64,000 bases of DNA from JAFAGX01 sp035623335 (GTDB lineage Bacteria; Acidobacteriota; Terriglobia; Terriglobales; Acidobacteriaceae). Shown here piece by piece: positions 18,125 to 25,905 of the stretch (within the stretch, counting starts at the first letter, position 1; every line of letters starts with the position of its first letter). The stretch lies in the NCBI GenBank assembly GCA_035623335.1, contig DASPTQ010000235.1:1-64000 (forward strand), written 5' to 3'. The position numbers were made by a program, and so were the translations under genes. The notes beneath the pieces are model-generated. The model did no database searches, was not told the origin of the DNA, and worked only from the letters and a program-made list of their open reading frames with translations.

Positions 18125-19141
18125 TCAGGAAAGCGTCTTCACTCGAGTGCGTATCTTCTCGAACTCATAGGTCCCCAGGCCACGCTGGGCTGCCATTTCG
18201 AGATATGGCAGAGTCGAAACATCGAGATTCCAGTAGGCCTTGGCTACGTACGCATCGAGCGCCACCGGATCGGTGCTGGCGATTAACGTCTTCTTGAGCA
18301 CGACATCTTCGAGGTTCCCTCCGGTCGGACCGTTCCGCATCAGGACCCGGTAACAATCGATGATGGTCACAGTGGGACGCATGAAATCGGCAAGATCCGC
18401 GAGGCTTTCGTGGATCTTCTGGTGCAGCCGATGACGCGGCCCCCCTAGGATGCCGTACCAGTTCTTCATCCCCAGCGTCGTGCCGGTGAGGCTGTGATGC
18501 TTGGCAATGGGGACGTTGATGATTTTGTCGGCATGGAGGAAGGGATCGAGAACCGGCCATTGGCGGAGAACTTCCCCCTCGAGATCGACGTCTTTGAACC
18601 TGGCGGGATCGGGCAGGATGACTTCGGCGCCTTCGCGACCCGCCGCCTCGGCGATGCCCGACCGCTGGAAACAGCGGTGGGGCTCGTTACAGCTAACGTC
18701 GCTCACCATGACTTTCTTGGCCCCGGCGTTCCAGCACTGCCGAACAATTTCTGCGACGATTCGCGGGTTGGTGTTGGCTGCCTGTTCCGCCGTGCGATCC
18801 CATCCAATATTGGGCTTCACGACTACGATGTCGGAGCGACCAACGAAGCGTTGGATACCGCCCAGCTCTGCTAGGGCTTGCTGGACCAGTTGCTCGGGAT
18901 CATCTCCCTGGATCACCGCCATCTCGGGCAATCCTGGATCTGGTGGCACGGTGTGATCGCGTTTCACCCTAATGGTCGGCACTGGTGCGGGGCGCTGACT
19001 GCGTTCGCTGAGCCAGAATGCGAGGCCGACGCTTCCTGCGGCAACCCCGCCCAAGCGCAGTAATTGGATAAGGGCTTCCCGTCGACTGAGCGTTGTATCA
19101 ACGACCGGGACCAGATTCGCCTTCTGACTTTGCTTTTGCAC
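18125..19141 (-). CDS. Tat-exported DUF362 protein (distal member of radical-SAM locus)
   Basis: A 338-residue DUF362 protein. The N-terminus has a twin-arginine pattern (SRREALIQLLRLGGVAAG) and a hydrophobic helix. The family core is seen in VVVKPNIGWD, KVMVSDVSCNEP and INVPIAKHHSLTGTTLGMKNWYG. DUF362 proteins often adjoin ferredoxins, and their chemistry is unknown. The GTG at 19141 is the start and lies 38 bp from the divergent membrane spermidine-synthase-like gene. A second, distinct DUF362 gene lies at 24.3-25.3 kb in the same locus, so the two probably work in one exported redox system. Confidence 0.85.
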   Translation of the reverse strand: MQKQSQKANLVPVVDTTLSRREALIQLLRLGGVAAGSVGLAFWLSERSQRPAPVPTIRVKRDHTVPPDPGLPEMAVIQGDDPEQLVQQALAELGGIQRFVGRSDIVVVKPNIGWDRTAEQAANTNPRIVAEIVRQCWNAGAKKVMVSDVSCNEPHRCFQRSGIAEAAGREGAEVILPDPARFKDVDLEGEVLRQWPVLDPFLHADKIINVPIAKHHSLTGTTLGMKNWYGILGGPRHRLHQKIHESLADLADFMRPTVTIIDCYRVLMRNGPTGGNLEDVVLKKTLIASTDPVALDAYVAKAYWNLDVSTLPYLEMAAQRGLGTYEFEKIRTRVKTLS

Positions 19142-19178
19142 GACAAGCAGATTCTAATTTCATTGAGTGGACGCACCT

Positions 19179-21497
19179 ATGCAGTCGGTCACTAGGCCGT
19201 GTGTCGCGCGACGTGCGCCGGTGGCGCTGGGTCTCCTTGGCTTCAGTGCGGTCATCGGTCAGATCATTCTCATGCGGGAACTGATCGTCGTTTTCAATGG
19301 GAACGAGATTTCCATGGGAATCATGATGGCCACCTGGCTTTTGTGGACCGCGGCGGGAAGTAGGCTAGCCAGCTCTTCTGCCTTTCTCCAGGGCAGCGCT
19401 CGGAGGATGATCTGCGCCCTCGAATGCTTGCTCAGTGCAAGCCTGCCGTCGACAATCTGGGCCTTGCGCGCCTCCCGAGCTCTTTTTCAGACTGTGCCCG
19501 GCGAATCAGTTGGCCCCATACCGATGCTGCTCACATCCCTGGTCTGTCTGAGCGTTTTCTGTGTCCTCTCCGGGGCCCTCTTCGTGGTCGCAGCCCGCAT
19601 GTACCAAGAAGAGTGTGTCGTCCCCGGGGGGGTTGCCGCTGGTTCCGCCTACATGCTGGAAGCGGCTGGCTCGGGCTTCGGTGGAATCCTGGCTAGCGCC
19701 GTGTTGCTGCGATTTCTTGACTCCTTCCAGATTGCCACCCTTGTGGCACTGCTAAACCTATGCATGGCTGGCATCTTGTGGTTCGGGAGGAGCCGTAAGC
19801 TTCTTATGATTGTGGCCCTGGCCACCGTGGTTGGTGGGATTCCTCTATTGAGATATCTCGCGCCCTCCCTGAACCGGTCGACGCAAAAACGCTTGTGGGA
19901 GAGATTCCAGGTATTGGGATCCCGCGATTCGATTTACGGAAACTTAGCAGTCATCGAAACCGGTAACATCCGCAGCATCTATGACAATGGAGTGATCCTT
20001 GCCAGCGCGCCCGACGAGAATGCAGCAGAGGAAGCAGTTCACTATGCGCTATTGCAGCATGCCGCACCCAGGAGGATTCTGCTCATCGGCGGCGGAGTGA
20101 ACGGCAGCCTTGCCCAGGCGCTGAAACATCCGACGCTCGAGCGGCTCGACTACGTTGAACTCGACCCCATGCTCATCGCCATGTTCCGGGAATTCTTCCC
20201 CACCCAATCGGCCGCTTCCTTGTCGGATCCCCGTGTGCACGTCCACTACAGTGATGGCCGCTACTATCTCAAGACGGCTGGTACCACGTTTGACGTGATC
20301 ATTCTTGACCTCCCTGACCCGCAGACCGCGCAGTTGAACCGGTTCTATACCGTTGAATTCTTTCGTTCTGCGCGCGATCACCTCACGGCCGGAGGTGTAC
20401 TTGCCCTCGAGTTGCGCTCCTCGGAGGATTACATCAGTCCTAACTTGGCAGAATTCCTGCGCTGCGTTCGATGGACCCTAGGACAGGTATTTCCCTATGT
20501 AGTCATTATTCCGGGCGAAACCATCCACTTCTTCGCCGCCCGGGAGCCCAATGTTCTAACCGATGATCCTCAAACCCTGATCGCAAGATTGCAAAGCCGG
20601 CATCTCGAGACACGGTATGTTCGGGAGTACTTCATTCCATATCGGATGACACCGGACCGGATGGCGCAGGTTCGTGAGCTTGTACGACCTTTGCCGACGA
20701 CGCCCGTCAATCGAGACTTCGAGCCGATCGCGTATTACTTCGACGTTGTGCTGTGGAGCACGCAGTTCAAGTTGAGTTTCTCCCGCTGGTTTCCGGTTCC
20801 AGGGCAGACGGGTTACGCGCCTATCTTGGATGGCGTTCTTGTCGTTTCTTTGTCGTTGGCGGTTATCTTGGCGTATCTGCCCACGGGGAAGAGACGCGCG
20901 CGTGCGTCCGCGGCCTATTGCGTGGCTGCAACCGGGTTCACGCTGATGACTCTCCAGATTTTCCTGCTGCTCGGCTTCCAGTCCATCTACGGCTACGTCT
21001 ACCACCAACTCGCCATTTTGATCGGCATGTTCATGGCTGGCATCGCCGGCGGGAGTTGGTTGGGCATCCGCCGGACCGGCGCACAGGATCGTCCAGCGCT
21101 GTGGGCAATTGGCACTACGCAAGCCCTGCTTGCTGTTTCCGGGCCCGTGCTGGTCGTTCTGCTTCGGCTGTTATCGCAGATATCCAGTGTACCTGCGACG
21201 CTCGTGGCTGCCCAGCTTGTTTTCCCGGCCTTAGCCGCCTTGGCTGGAATCTTAGGCGGCTTTCAGTTTCCGATAGCGACCGCAATTTATCTTCGTAGCA
21301 GCATCCCTCGAGCGGGCCTGGGCGTAGTCTATGCTCTGGACCTGCTGGGTGGGTGCATGGGCGCCATGCTGCTGAGCAGTTACCTCATCCCGGTTTTCGG
21401 GTTCTCGAGAACAGCATGGTTCAGTGCGGCGGTAAACCTGGCGCCGGCACTCCTGGCGGTGCGGCTGAGCCTGGGGCCCAAGGTGTCTCCGGCATGA
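19179..21497 (+). CDS. membrane-fused spermidine synthase-like protein
   Basis: A protein of about 772 residues in three parts. These are an N-terminal membrane block of six or so helices, a soluble spermidine-synthase-like domain, and a C-terminal block of about seven helices. The central domain has the nucleotide-binding loop ILLIGGGVNG, the acidic YVELDP, and LDLPDP, which matches the DxxDP catalytic motif of aminopropyltransferases. Whether it binds decarboxylated SAM or another SAM-related molecule is unknown. ATG 19179 or GTG 19167 may be the start. Its 3' end overlaps the convergent Memo-AMMECR1 gene by 77 bp. Confidence 0.82.
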   Translation: MQSVTRPCVARRAPVALGLLGFSAVIGQIILMRELIVVFNGNEISMGIMMATWLLWTAAGSRLASSSAFLQGSARRMICALECLLSASLPSTIWALRASRALFQTVPGESVGPIPMLLTSLVCLSVFCVLSGALFVVAARMYQEECVVPGGVAAGSAYMLEAAGSGFGGILASAVLLRFLDSFQIATLVALLNLCMAGILWFGRSRKLLMIVALATVVGGIPLLRYLAPSLNRSTQKRLWERFQVLGSRDSIYGNLAVIETGNIRSIYDNGVILASAPDENAAEEAVHYALLQHAAPRRILLIGGGVNGSLAQALKHPTLERLDYVELDPMLIAMFREFFPTQSAASLSDPRVHVHYSDGRYYLKTAGTTFDVIILDLPDPQTAQLNRFYTVEFFRSARDHLTAGGVLALELRSSEDYISPNLAEFLRCVRWTLGQVFPYVVIIPGETIHFFAAREPNVLTDDPQTLIARLQSRHLETRYVREYFIPYRMTPDRMAQVRELVRPLPTTPVNRDFEPIAYYFDVVLWSTQFKLSFSRWFPVPGQTGYAPILDGVLVVSLSLAVILAYLPTGKRRARASAAYCVAATGFTLMTLQIFLLLGFQSIYGYVYHQLAILIGMFMAGIAGGSWLGIRRTGAQDRPALWAIGTTQALLAVSGPVLVVLLRLLSQISSVPATLVAAQLVFPALAALAGILGGFQFPIATAIYLRSSIPRAGLGVVYALDLLGGCMGAMLLSSYLIPVFGFSRTAWFSAAVNLAPALLAVRLSLGPKVSPA

Positions 21498-23016
21498 ACG
21501 CTTTCCCCTGTGTCTCGCCAAACACCACGGCTGTGAACATAAAGATGTCTGTATCTTCGTCTTTCCAGCAGTCTGTTCGCATCGCTGCTTTGGCGCATGT
21601 TTCTTCAAGCAGCTTCTGCCGGTCCCAGTTTTGTTCCACCGGCACCTGCGGGAGTAGAAGACCTTCGTGAGCACCATTCTTCATTAACAGGCCGTGGCGG
21701 CCGATTTTGATCTGGCGTACATCCAGGACGTGCCGCAGGGGCGACAGCACCGAGATTTCGTAGGTGATTTGGCTCAGTTCGGAGCGCGAGACCGGTGGAA
21801 AGCGCGAGTCGCGCACGGCAGCTAACGCGGCTGTGTCTCGGACGGTGAGGTACAGGGGCTTGACGGGGAAGCTGTACCCGACGCAACCGCGCAGTCCTCC
21901 CGACTCTTTTAGTGTCACGAAGGCGCCACGCTCCTCGTTCAAGGAAGGGCTTGTGCTTAGGGGTGGTTCATACAGCTTCTTTTCCCGTACTGCCTGTTCC
22001 ACCGAGGTGCGAGCTAGGGCGAGTAGTTCGTTTTTTTCGCTAGCAGTCAAGGAGAACGGATGCTCCGCAGCTTGGGGGCCTTGCGTTTTCACCAGCGCAA
22101 CGGCGCTGTATCCGACCACTCGCGAATGATCACCCGTGATGTCGCCCGAATTGGCGTACTTGAGCACCAGCGCCTGGTTCGCTCCCATGCGTTCTGCGGC
22201 AATCATGGCCGAGACGATCGGTGCACCGCCACAAGCCTCCCAGATGCGCATCCCGAAGTTCTGCGACAGGCTGAAGTAGTCCCAAGCCTGCAGCGCATTC
22301 AGGGTTTGGTGATCCATCTTCACTGCCGTGTCGTACGGGTGATAGTGTGACAGATCTGAACTGGCTACGATCAGAGTGTCGCTGCCGCGAATCAGTTTCG
22401 CCAGCGCGAGGCCCAGAGCGCGGCTGCTCTCGTAACTTTGGTCTCCCATAATGACAGGAACGAGTTGGAAATCTCCCAGAACACGCTGCAGCCATGGCAG
22501 TTCCACCTCGAGTGCATGCTCAGCGCCCTGCGGGGTAGCCGCGTGTCCCTGGCTAGAAAGCCGGATGCTAGGGCTCAACTTGACCAGTTGACTGGCGAAC
22601 GCCTTGTCAACTTGCACTGCGCCAAGCGGGGTTGCATACGCATCCCCGTCGAAGACTGAGGTGAATTCAAATGCCTGGTAATGGGAAGGTGCAATGACGA
22701 TGACCCGCGAGAATTTGCGCCCCTTCAGGGTCGCATAGGTGTAGGCGGCCACCGGACCGGAGAACTGATAACCCGCATGCGGCGCAACCACGGCAAGAAT
22801 CGGGTCATGAATTGGTGGCGGAGACGCATGCGCCAGCATATCGTCGATCATGGCCGTCAGTGACTTCGGATCTGCGGGATAAAAGCCGCCTGCCACTCCC
22901 GCTTGCCGAACGTTCTGCCGAACGGCACCGAAGGAATATTGCTGCATCACCATGAGGCAGGCGGCCATCAAAAAGGTGATCAAGGAGAATCCTGCGGAGC
23001 CTATCCCATATCTCAT
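21421..23016 (-). CDS. amrB-amrA fusion: AmmeMemoRadiSam system protein B-A fusion (Memo + AMMECR1), exported
   Basis: A 531-residue fusion. Residues 1-30 form a signal or anchor helix (GFSLITFLMAACLMVMQQ). Residues of about 35-310 are Memo-like, with VVAPHAGYQFSG, IAPSHYQAFE, SSDLSHYHPYD and the cysteine of IWEACGGAP, the positions that bind metal in Memo. Residues of about 330-510 are AMMECR1, with the hallmark SGGLRGCVGYS and RDSRFPPVSRSEL. The two proteins are usually separate. The role is unknown in bacteria. The ATG at 23016 has GAGGAGGG upstream. The export signal implies function outside the cytoplasm. It lies 24 bp after the radical SAM partner. Confidence 0.88.
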   Translation of the reverse strand: MRYGIGSAGFSLITFLMAACLMVMQQYSFGAVRQNVRQAGVAGGFYPADPKSLTAMIDDMLAHASPPPIHDPILAVVAPHAGYQFSGPVAAYTYATLKGRKFSRVIVIAPSHYQAFEFTSVFDGDAYATPLGAVQVDKAFASQLVKLSPSIRLSSQGHAATPQGAEHALEVELPWLQRVLGDFQLVPVIMGDQSYESSRALGLALAKLIRGSDTLIVASSDLSHYHPYDTAVKMDHQTLNALQAWDYFSLSQNFGMRIWEACGGAPIVSAMIAAERMGANQALVLKYANSGDITGDHSRVVGYSAVALVKTQGPQAAEHPFSLTASEKNELLALARTSVEQAVREKKLYEPPLSTSPSLNEERGAFVTLKESGGLRGCVGYSFPVKPLYLTVRDTAALAAVRDSRFPPVSRSELSQITYEISVLSPLRHVLDVRQIKIGRHGLLMKNGAHEGLLLPQVPVEQNWDRQKLLEETCAKAAMRTDCWKDEDTDIFMFTAVVFGETQGKAFMPETPWAPGSAAPPGVPAPGLPPH

Positions 23017-23040
23017 ACGCTAACCCTCCTCTTGCCTCCC

Positions 23041-24255
23041 TTACGCATGCCACATTCCCGGAATTTGCTGCCCACAGAAAGGACAGCGGCCCTTACGGAT
23101 CAGCATCTGCTTGACCGTGAGCCCCACGCGCTCCACCAACATGCGGCGGCACTTCGGGCAATAGGTATTCTCCGCAGGATGGCCGGGCACATTGCCGATG
23201 TAGACGTAATGCAGCCCCTCGGCGTCGGCAATCGCCTTGGCGCGCTCGAGTGTGGGAACCGGTGTGATGGGCAAGTTCTTCAACAGATATTCGGGGTGAA
23301 ATTGCGCGAAATGTAGGGGCACGTCCAGCCCCAGATCGGTCTTAATCCAGCGAGCCAGGTTGCTGAATTCGGTATCGCTGTCGTTGAGTGTTGGCACCAC
23401 TAAGTAAACGATCTCGGTCCACTTGCCCATCTTTCGCAGGGTGACTAGCGCCTCGAGCACCGGCTTCAATTCACCGACGACGACATCCTTGTAATACGAT
23501 TCGGAGAATGCTTTGAGATCGATCTTGACGGCATCCATTTTCCCGTAGGCCGTCTTGAGTGCCTCCTCCTGCATGTAGCCATTGGACACGACCACACTGC
23601 GGATGCCGGCTTCATGTCCGGCATCGGCCGTATCCATCAGGTATTCACTGAAGATCACCGGCTCGCTGTAGGTGTAGGCGATCGTCGGACAGCCATGCTG
23701 CTTGGCTAAATCGGCGATCAATTTCGGGGGCGCGTAGTCGGCCGGAACCTGTTCCGGACGCACCTGGGAGATGTCCCAGTTTTGACAGAATTTGCAATTG
23801 ACATTGCAACCGGCTGTGGCCAGGGAGAAAGCCAGCGTTCCCGGCAGGTAGTGGAAGAAGGGCTTTTTCTCGATTGGGTCAATGTGCGCGGCACACACGC
23901 GCGAGTGCACCAACGTATAGTATGTGCCCCCATGATTTTCGCGTACGCCGCAATATCCTCGCTCCCGATCTCCCACCGTGCATTCGCGCGGGCAGAGCTT
24001 GCATTTGATCTTCTTGTTCTGGAGCTTCTGGTAGAACTTGGCTTCGACGGTGAATCGCGACTCGTCCTGCTTCGGCGGGCCAATCCACGAGGGCATCGCG
24101 GTCTGGGCCCGAACCAAGTCACCGATGCTCAGGGCTGCGCCCGATACCAGTGCGCATCGCAAGAACGAGCGGCGGTCGAGGGGGGAGGAAAGTGGGCTTC
24201 GCTCGCCGCCCAGCACGGAATTCACGTCTGCCGAAGCCTTCCTGCCGCCGGACAT
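23041..24255 (-). CDS. amrS: AmmeMemoRadiSam system radical SAM enzyme with Tat-like leader
   Basis: A 404-residue radical SAM protein of the AmrS type. Residues 22-51 form a twin-arginine leader (LDRRSFLRCALVSGAALS then VRAQ). After it come the family's CKLCPRECTVGDRERGYCG, the radical SAM cysteines in CNVNCKFC (150-157), WTEIVYLVVPTLNDS, and a C-terminal zinc-like CPKC...CPFC pair. The ATG at 24255, with GAGG six bases before it, is preferred over TTG 24267. A radical SAM enzyme with a Tat leader would fold with its clusters and be exported. The neighbouring polyferredoxin could supply electrons. Confidence 0.88.
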   Translation of the reverse strand: MSGGRKASADVNSVLGGERSPLSSPLDRRSFLRCALVSGAALSIGDLVRAQTAMPSWIGPPKQDESRFTVEAKFYQKLQNKKIKCKLCPRECTVGDRERGYCGVRENHGGTYYTLVHSRVCAAHIDPIEKKPFFHYLPGTLAFSLATAGCNVNCKFCQNWDISQVRPEQVPADYAPPKLIADLAKQHGCPTIAYTYSEPVIFSEYLMDTADAGHEAGIRSVVVSNGYMQEEALKTAYGKMDAVKIDLKAFSESYYKDVVVGELKPVLEALVTLRKMGKWTEIVYLVVPTLNDSDTEFSNLARWIKTDLGLDVPLHFAQFHPEYLLKNLPITPVPTLERAKAIADAEGLHYVYIGNVPGHPAENTYCPKCRRMLVERVGLTVKQMLIRKGRCPFCGQQIPGMWHA

Positions 24256-24278
24256 TCTGCACCTCAATCACATGGCGC

Positions 24279-25289
24279 CTACACCTCGACCACCGCAATC
24301 TTCTTGGGATCGTCGGTTCCCAGCCGGTGTTGTGCATCGGCGGCCGTCGCGATGTAGCGGGGCGCCCTTCGATTGGCTTCTAGTGTCTCGAGTCCCTTTT
24401 CGGCTCGCTTGTGCTCGATGATTTGCCAGCCGATATAGTCGAGCGCGACCGGATCTTGGGAAACGATCAGTGCGTTATATCTCCAGTCATACTGCGGTTT
24501 GTATCCGGGACCGCCCTCGTAGGCTGCGGTGGTCGCATCGCAGATGGTCAAACACATCTTGGTCCTGATCATCGGCAGCATATTCACGTCTGCGATGTAG
24601 GGATTGCAGGCGTTGAGGTGGAACTTGTTAGGGTTGTGGATGGCACCATACATGTTCTTGAGAGCCGCGGTGATACCAGCGCCGTCGTGATCTTTCAGCA
24701 CAGGTACATTGATCAACAGATCGCAGCTCCGTGTCAGAATCCTCGACAAGCGGCTGGCGACCTTGCCATAGGAGACCAATTCTTCTTCGTAACCTACGCG
24801 ATCCGTGCCGAAGCACTGAACACGATTTCCCGCGGTAGAAACATGGAAACCAGCATGCTCCAATTCGTCACTGTCACGGTCCCAAATTACGATATCGCTT
24901 GCTCTGATTCCGGCCTCCTGCAATCTTTCACAAACGGCTTCGACCAACGGAAGATTGCTGGAGAGTCCCCGTCCCCCGAGCACATTCACCTTGAGCCCAA
25001 TCTTCTGCTGGGGACGGACCAGCCTCTTCCACGCTTCGGTTGGATTGTCGCCGTCAAGGAGAGCCTGCATAGACCGGTCGAGCATGTTCTGTACACGACC
25101 AGAATCCACGCTCGCTCCACGACCATGCAACATCGCGTCACGTGCGATGACGACCCGGGATTTTCCGGCTACGGTTCCCGGTTCGGTGGCTTCGAGTCGT
25201 GGCAGTTTGCCGCTCGCGCGGAGGATCGCCGCGCCCGTCAGGCAGGTCTTCAGAAAATCCCGCCGGCTAGTGTCAGCGTTCCAAAACAT
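24279..25289 (-). CDS. Tat-exported DUF362 protein
   Basis: A 336-residue DUF362 protein with a clear Tat leader (SRRDFLKTCLTGAAILRASG). The core is recognisable from QQKIGLKVNVLGGRGLS, DIVIWDRDSDELEHAG and LINVPVLKDHDGAGITAALKN, and it ends with VSQDPVALDYIGWQ. It differs enough from the DUF362 at 18.1 kb to be a separate subfamily. The stop lies 23 bp before the AmrS start and the gene sits 106 bp after the DUF6599 gene on the same strand. Function is unknown. Context suggests a redox or cofactor step in the same exported assembly. Confidence 0.86.
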   Translation of the reverse strand: MFWNADTSRRDFLKTCLTGAAILRASGKLPRLEATEPGTVAGKSRVVIARDAMLHGRGASVDSGRVQNMLDRSMQALLDGDNPTEAWKRLVRPQQKIGLKVNVLGGRGLSSNLPLVEAVCERLQEAGIRASDIVIWDRDSDELEHAGFHVSTAGNRVQCFGTDRVGYEEELVSYGKVASRLSRILTRSCDLLINVPVLKDHDGAGITAALKNMYGAIHNPNKFHLNACNPYIADVNMLPMIRTKMCLTICDATTAAYEGGPGYKPQYDWRYNALIVSQDPVALDYIGWQIIEHKRAEKGLETLEANRRAPRYIATAADAQHRLGTDDPKKIAVVEV

Positions 25290-25395
25290 AAAAATAAACG
25301 CCCAGGCGGGTAGGCTTGGGGACCTCTTTAATTCCAGCTTTATCGCAGGCGGCGCCAGGTTTCAGTGACCAAGCGCACACCCTCGATTGGCACGC

Positions 25396-25905
25396 TTACC
25401 CTCTCATCCTTCGCGCGATTGCCTGCCCGAGCGCGCAAAGCTCCTGCGGTGTTTCCTCGGACTGTTGATAGGCGACGATTCGCACCAAATAGGGTCCCTT
25501 GCGGAAGACCAGGCTTTGGCCGTACAAGCGTGCACCGTCTCCGAGTAGCACAGGTTTCGCGTCCCCTGTCGGCTCCGAGTCCAGGATCTGTTTCGGGCCC
25601 TGCACGTTGTTCATGACGTAGATATCGACTACCGCATCCACCTGGTTTTGGTACTTGTAATCGGCGGTGACGACTCTCTGCACTCCTGCCTTCCAGTACC
25701 GTTCTGCCTCGCCGTCGATGTACTTCCACAACTCAGGCGCCTCAAAGGTCCGTCCGTCGCTGCTCTTGAACCAGCCCGCGGCGTCATTAGAGGCCGGCAG
25801 GAGCACATCCGCCTGGGGTTCTCGATGACAACTGGCATCTCCCAGGAGTGCCAGGCAACACGTGAACAGCAAGGCGCTATGCAACCGCCTGAGCATCGTG
25901 GTCAC
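25396..25905 (-). CDS. DUF6599-like exported protein
   Basis: A 169-residue protein starting with GTG at 25905, overlapping the stop of the polyferredoxin gene in a GTGA arrangement. ATG 25896 is a second possible start. A hydrophobic leader ends in LLGDASC, so it may be a lipoprotein, though the lipobox is weak. The body (PELWKYIDGEAERYWKAG, VDIYVMNN, GQSLVFRKGPYLVRIVAY) matches DUF6599, which I know only as a conserved domain of unknown role. Tight coupling to the fused NapH-NapG gene suggests a partner or chaperone of that membrane complex. Confidence 0.7.
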   Translation of the reverse strand: MTTMLRRLHSALLFTCCLALLGDASCHREPQADVLLPASNDAAGWFKSSDGRTFEAPELWKYIDGEAERYWKAGVQRVVTADYKYQNQVDAVVDIYVMNNVQGPKQILDSEPTGDAKPVLLGDGARLYGQSLVFRKGPYLVRIVAYQQSEETPQELCALGQAIARRMRG

